Assembly (NCBI GenBank): GCA_902773305.1
Contig: CACYEB010000037.1
Coordinates: forward strand, 1 to 8,172
Direction of reading: 5' to 3'
DNA: 8,172 bases
Source: an uncultured Bacteroidia bacterium
GTDB lineage: Bacteria > Bacteroidota > Bacteroidia > Bacteroidales > UBA932
Under the pieces are notes generated by a model. The model was not told where the DNA came from. It worked only from the letters and a program-made list of their open reading frames with translations, and did not search any database. The translations under genes were made by a program, and so were the position numbers. Positions within the stretch are counted from its first letter, which is position 1; each line of letters opens with the position of its first letter. This document shows positions 6,725 to 8,172 of this stretch, piece by piece.

Positions 6725-8094
6725 CTCTCATCTCTCTTTCGGACGGCGTGATTTCCAATCCGCTGCGCCGTCTGGCCGCTCCCGCCTCCTTTGAACTCCG
6801 GCAGGGAGAGGCCATCGCCCTGATCGGCCCGAACGGAAGCGGCAAGAGTACCCTGTTGGAGATGATTCGCGGCGGTTTCTATCTGCGGGAAGGGTCGCTG
6901 CACCTCGATTTGAGCGGCGACAGTTACAGCGCAATAAGAGTAGTGAAGTTCGACAACGCCTACTCCACTACCGAAACACAATACTACTACCAGCAACGAT
7001 GGCAGGCGTTCGAAAGGGAGGCCTCCCCTCTGGCCGGGGAACTTCTCGAGGAAGGCGAAAGCGAGTGGAGGCGGCAACTGTTCAGTATGCTAGACATCGA
7101 ACCGCTGCTCGGCCGCGAAATCATCTCGCTTTCCAGCGGAGAACTGAGGCGGTTCTCCATAGCCAGGGCTCTTCTGCGGCGGCCAGACGTACTGATTCTG
7201 GAGAGTCCGTTCATTGGCCTGGACCCCGCGACACGACAGGCCCTGTGCTCTCTGCTGGAACAGGTGATGCACTCACTTGGGGTCAGCATCGTGATGTCCC
7301 TGACCGATATCGAACGGATACCGCCGATGGTCACCCATATATATCTTATGGACGGCGGTCGCATTTCACGCAAGATGACAGCAGGCGAAGTGCCCGTAAT
7401 GAAGGATAACGGCCATTTCGACGTTCAGGCCGGAAATCTTTTCTGCGAAGCTCCCGCTTTCGGCAAGGTCGTGGAGATGCGGGGAGTGAATATAGGCTAC
7501 GGAGAACGGCTTCTGTTCAGCAACTTCGACTGGACGGTTCACTGCGGCGAAAAGTGGAACGTAACCGGCCCCAACGGCAGTGGGAAAAGCACCCTTCTGA
7601 GCCTGGTGAATGCCGACAACCCGCGCGCCTACTCACTGGACATCACCCTGTTCGACCGTCGGCGCGGTACAGGCGAAAGCATCTGGGACATAAAACGGCA
7701 TATCGGCTATCTCTCCAGCGAGATGCACAGCAGCTTCAGGGAGGACATCCCCGTGCTGGAGATTGTCCGAAGCGGATTTGACTATGGCTGCCACGCCGGC
7801 GACGACTGCCTGATGCAGTGGCTGAAGCTGTTCGGGGCGGAACATCTGGCGCACCGCAGCTACCTGACCCTCTCCAGCGGTGAGCAGCGATATGTATTGC
7901 TGGTGCGGGCTTTCGTGAAAGATCCCGACCTGCTGATACTGGACGAACCGTTCCAGGGGCTCGACCCTGCCCTGCGTCACCGCGCCGCGGCGGTAATCGA
8001 GGCCTTCTGCTCCCGTAAAAACAAAACGTTGATTTTCGTAACCCACTATCCTGACGAAATTCCCGGCGTGGTGACCGACACTCTCAGACTCTAG
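6712..8094 (+). CDS. modF: ModF/PhrA-like protein with two ABC ATPase domains
   Basis: A 460-residue soluble protein with two nucleotide-binding domains and no membrane segment, resembling E. coli ModF (PhrA), whose role is poorly defined. Domain 1 (about 1-230) has Walker A GPNGSGKST (39-47), signature LSSGE (140-144) and an altered Walker B, LILESPFIGLD (161-171). Here Glu164 and Ser165 replace the usual Asp-Glu, and no switch His is seen (around Thr198). Domain 2 (about 253-460) is canonical: Walker A GPNGSGKST (286-294), LSSGE (387-391), LILDEPFQGLD (408-418) and His445. LFDRRRGTGESIWDIKRHIG (313-332) is the stretch that recalls ModF. The ATG at 6712 is chosen because the first domain starts there; upstream in-frame sequence is antisense to the phosphatase gene. 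No molybdate transporter genes are in view, so a molybdenum role is only a family-level guess. Confidence 0.88.
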   Translation: MNPKTLISLSDGVISNPLRRLAAPASFELRQGEAIALIGPNGSGKSTLLEMIRGGFYLREGSLHLDLSGDSYSAIRVVKFDNAYSTTETQYYYQQRWQAFEREASPLAGELLEEGESEWRRQLFSMLDIEPLLGREIISLSSGELRRFSIARALLRRPDVLILESPFIGLDPATRQALCSLLEQVMHSLGVSIVMSLTDIERIPPMVTHIYLMDGGRISRKMTAGEVPVMKDNGHFDVQAGNLFCEAPAFGKVVEMRGVNIGYGERLLFSNFDWTVHCGEKWNVTGPNGSGKSTLLSLVNADNPRAYSLDITLFDRRRGTGESIWDIKRHIGYLSSEMHSSFREDIPVLEIVRSGFDYGCHAGDDCLMQWLKLFGAEHLAHRSYLTLSSGEQRYVLLVRAFVKDPDLLILDEPFQGLDPALRHRAAAVIEAFCSRKNKTLIFVTHYPDEIPGVVTDTLRL

Positions 8095-8128
8095 CGAAAC
8101 TATCCGTAACACTTTGTGTCCGAATTCG

Positions 8129-8159
8129 TTGACCAATTCGAAAGGTCTTCATATATTTG
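8129..8159 (+). promoter_or_regulatory. Candidate promoter for a gene beyond the right edge
   Basis: TTGA at 8129-8132 is followed after 19 bases by TATATTTG (8152-8159), a full match to the TAnnTTTG -7 consensus with a plausible TTG-type -33 box. It faces rightward. A GACC (8131-8134) and GGTC (8144-8147) inverted repeat lies within the spacer. The remaining bases from 8095 to the window end contain no gene and no clear terminator for the ABC gene. Confidence 0.5.
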
Positions 8160-8172
8160 TGTGGGCAAAAAA

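Noticed and set aside
8107..8117. Small ACAC/GTGT hairpin after the ABC gene as terminator
   Set aside because: Only four pairs and no T-run follow it.
7633..8136. 167-codon minus-strand frame over the end of the ABC gene
   Set aside because: It is a shadow of the second ABC domain, with no family features.

Overview
This window looks like a chromosomal segment of a GC-rich member of the Bacteroidota, probably the order Bacteroidales. Three things point there. Promoter-like sites fit the Bacteroidota primary-sigma pattern (TTTG, about 19 bases, then TAnnTTTG). Gene starts are preceded by AT-rich sequence with no clear Shine-Dalgarno. The gene content also fits, with a hisG-hisD-hisC run and a GH106-type exported glycosidase. 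Coding GC is high for the group, as in Alistipes/Rikenellaceae or similar lineages, but the genus cannot be fixed from this sequence.

Left part (1-2706, minus strand): the start of a histidine biosynthesis operon reading leftward as hisG, hisD, hisC, with hisC cut by the window edge. The genes overlap by 1 base (hisG/hisD) and 4 bases (hisD/hisC). In front of hisG lies a complete-looking transcription attenuator. It has a promoter with near-ideal spacing and an 18-residue leader peptide containing His-Ile-Cys-His-His-His. It also has a small protector hairpin, a long alternative antiterminator helix, and a strong terminator followed by seven T. This is the most interesting structure in the window.

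Middle (2700-5967, minus strand): a 1067-residue exported, possibly lipid-anchored, glycoside hydrolase of the GH106 (alpha-L-rhamnosidase) type. It stands alone, with no SusC/SusD genes in view. Its upstream region has a TATATTTG box and a 25-bp near-perfect inverted repeat that could be an operator. No terminator separates it from the his promoter, whose -33 box lies in its last codons.

Right part (6007-8172): a HAD-superfamily phosphatase of the phosphoglycolate phosphatase type on the minus strand and a tandem-ABC ATPase of the ModF/PhrA type on the plus strand diverge from a 42-bp gap. The first nucleotide-binding domain of the ABC protein has lost its catalytic residues. After it, a promoter-like site faces a gene beyond the right edge.

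Apart from the his genes, the neighbours show no obvious shared pathway. I saw no mobile elements, CRISPR arrays, tRNA/rRNA genes or frameshifts.
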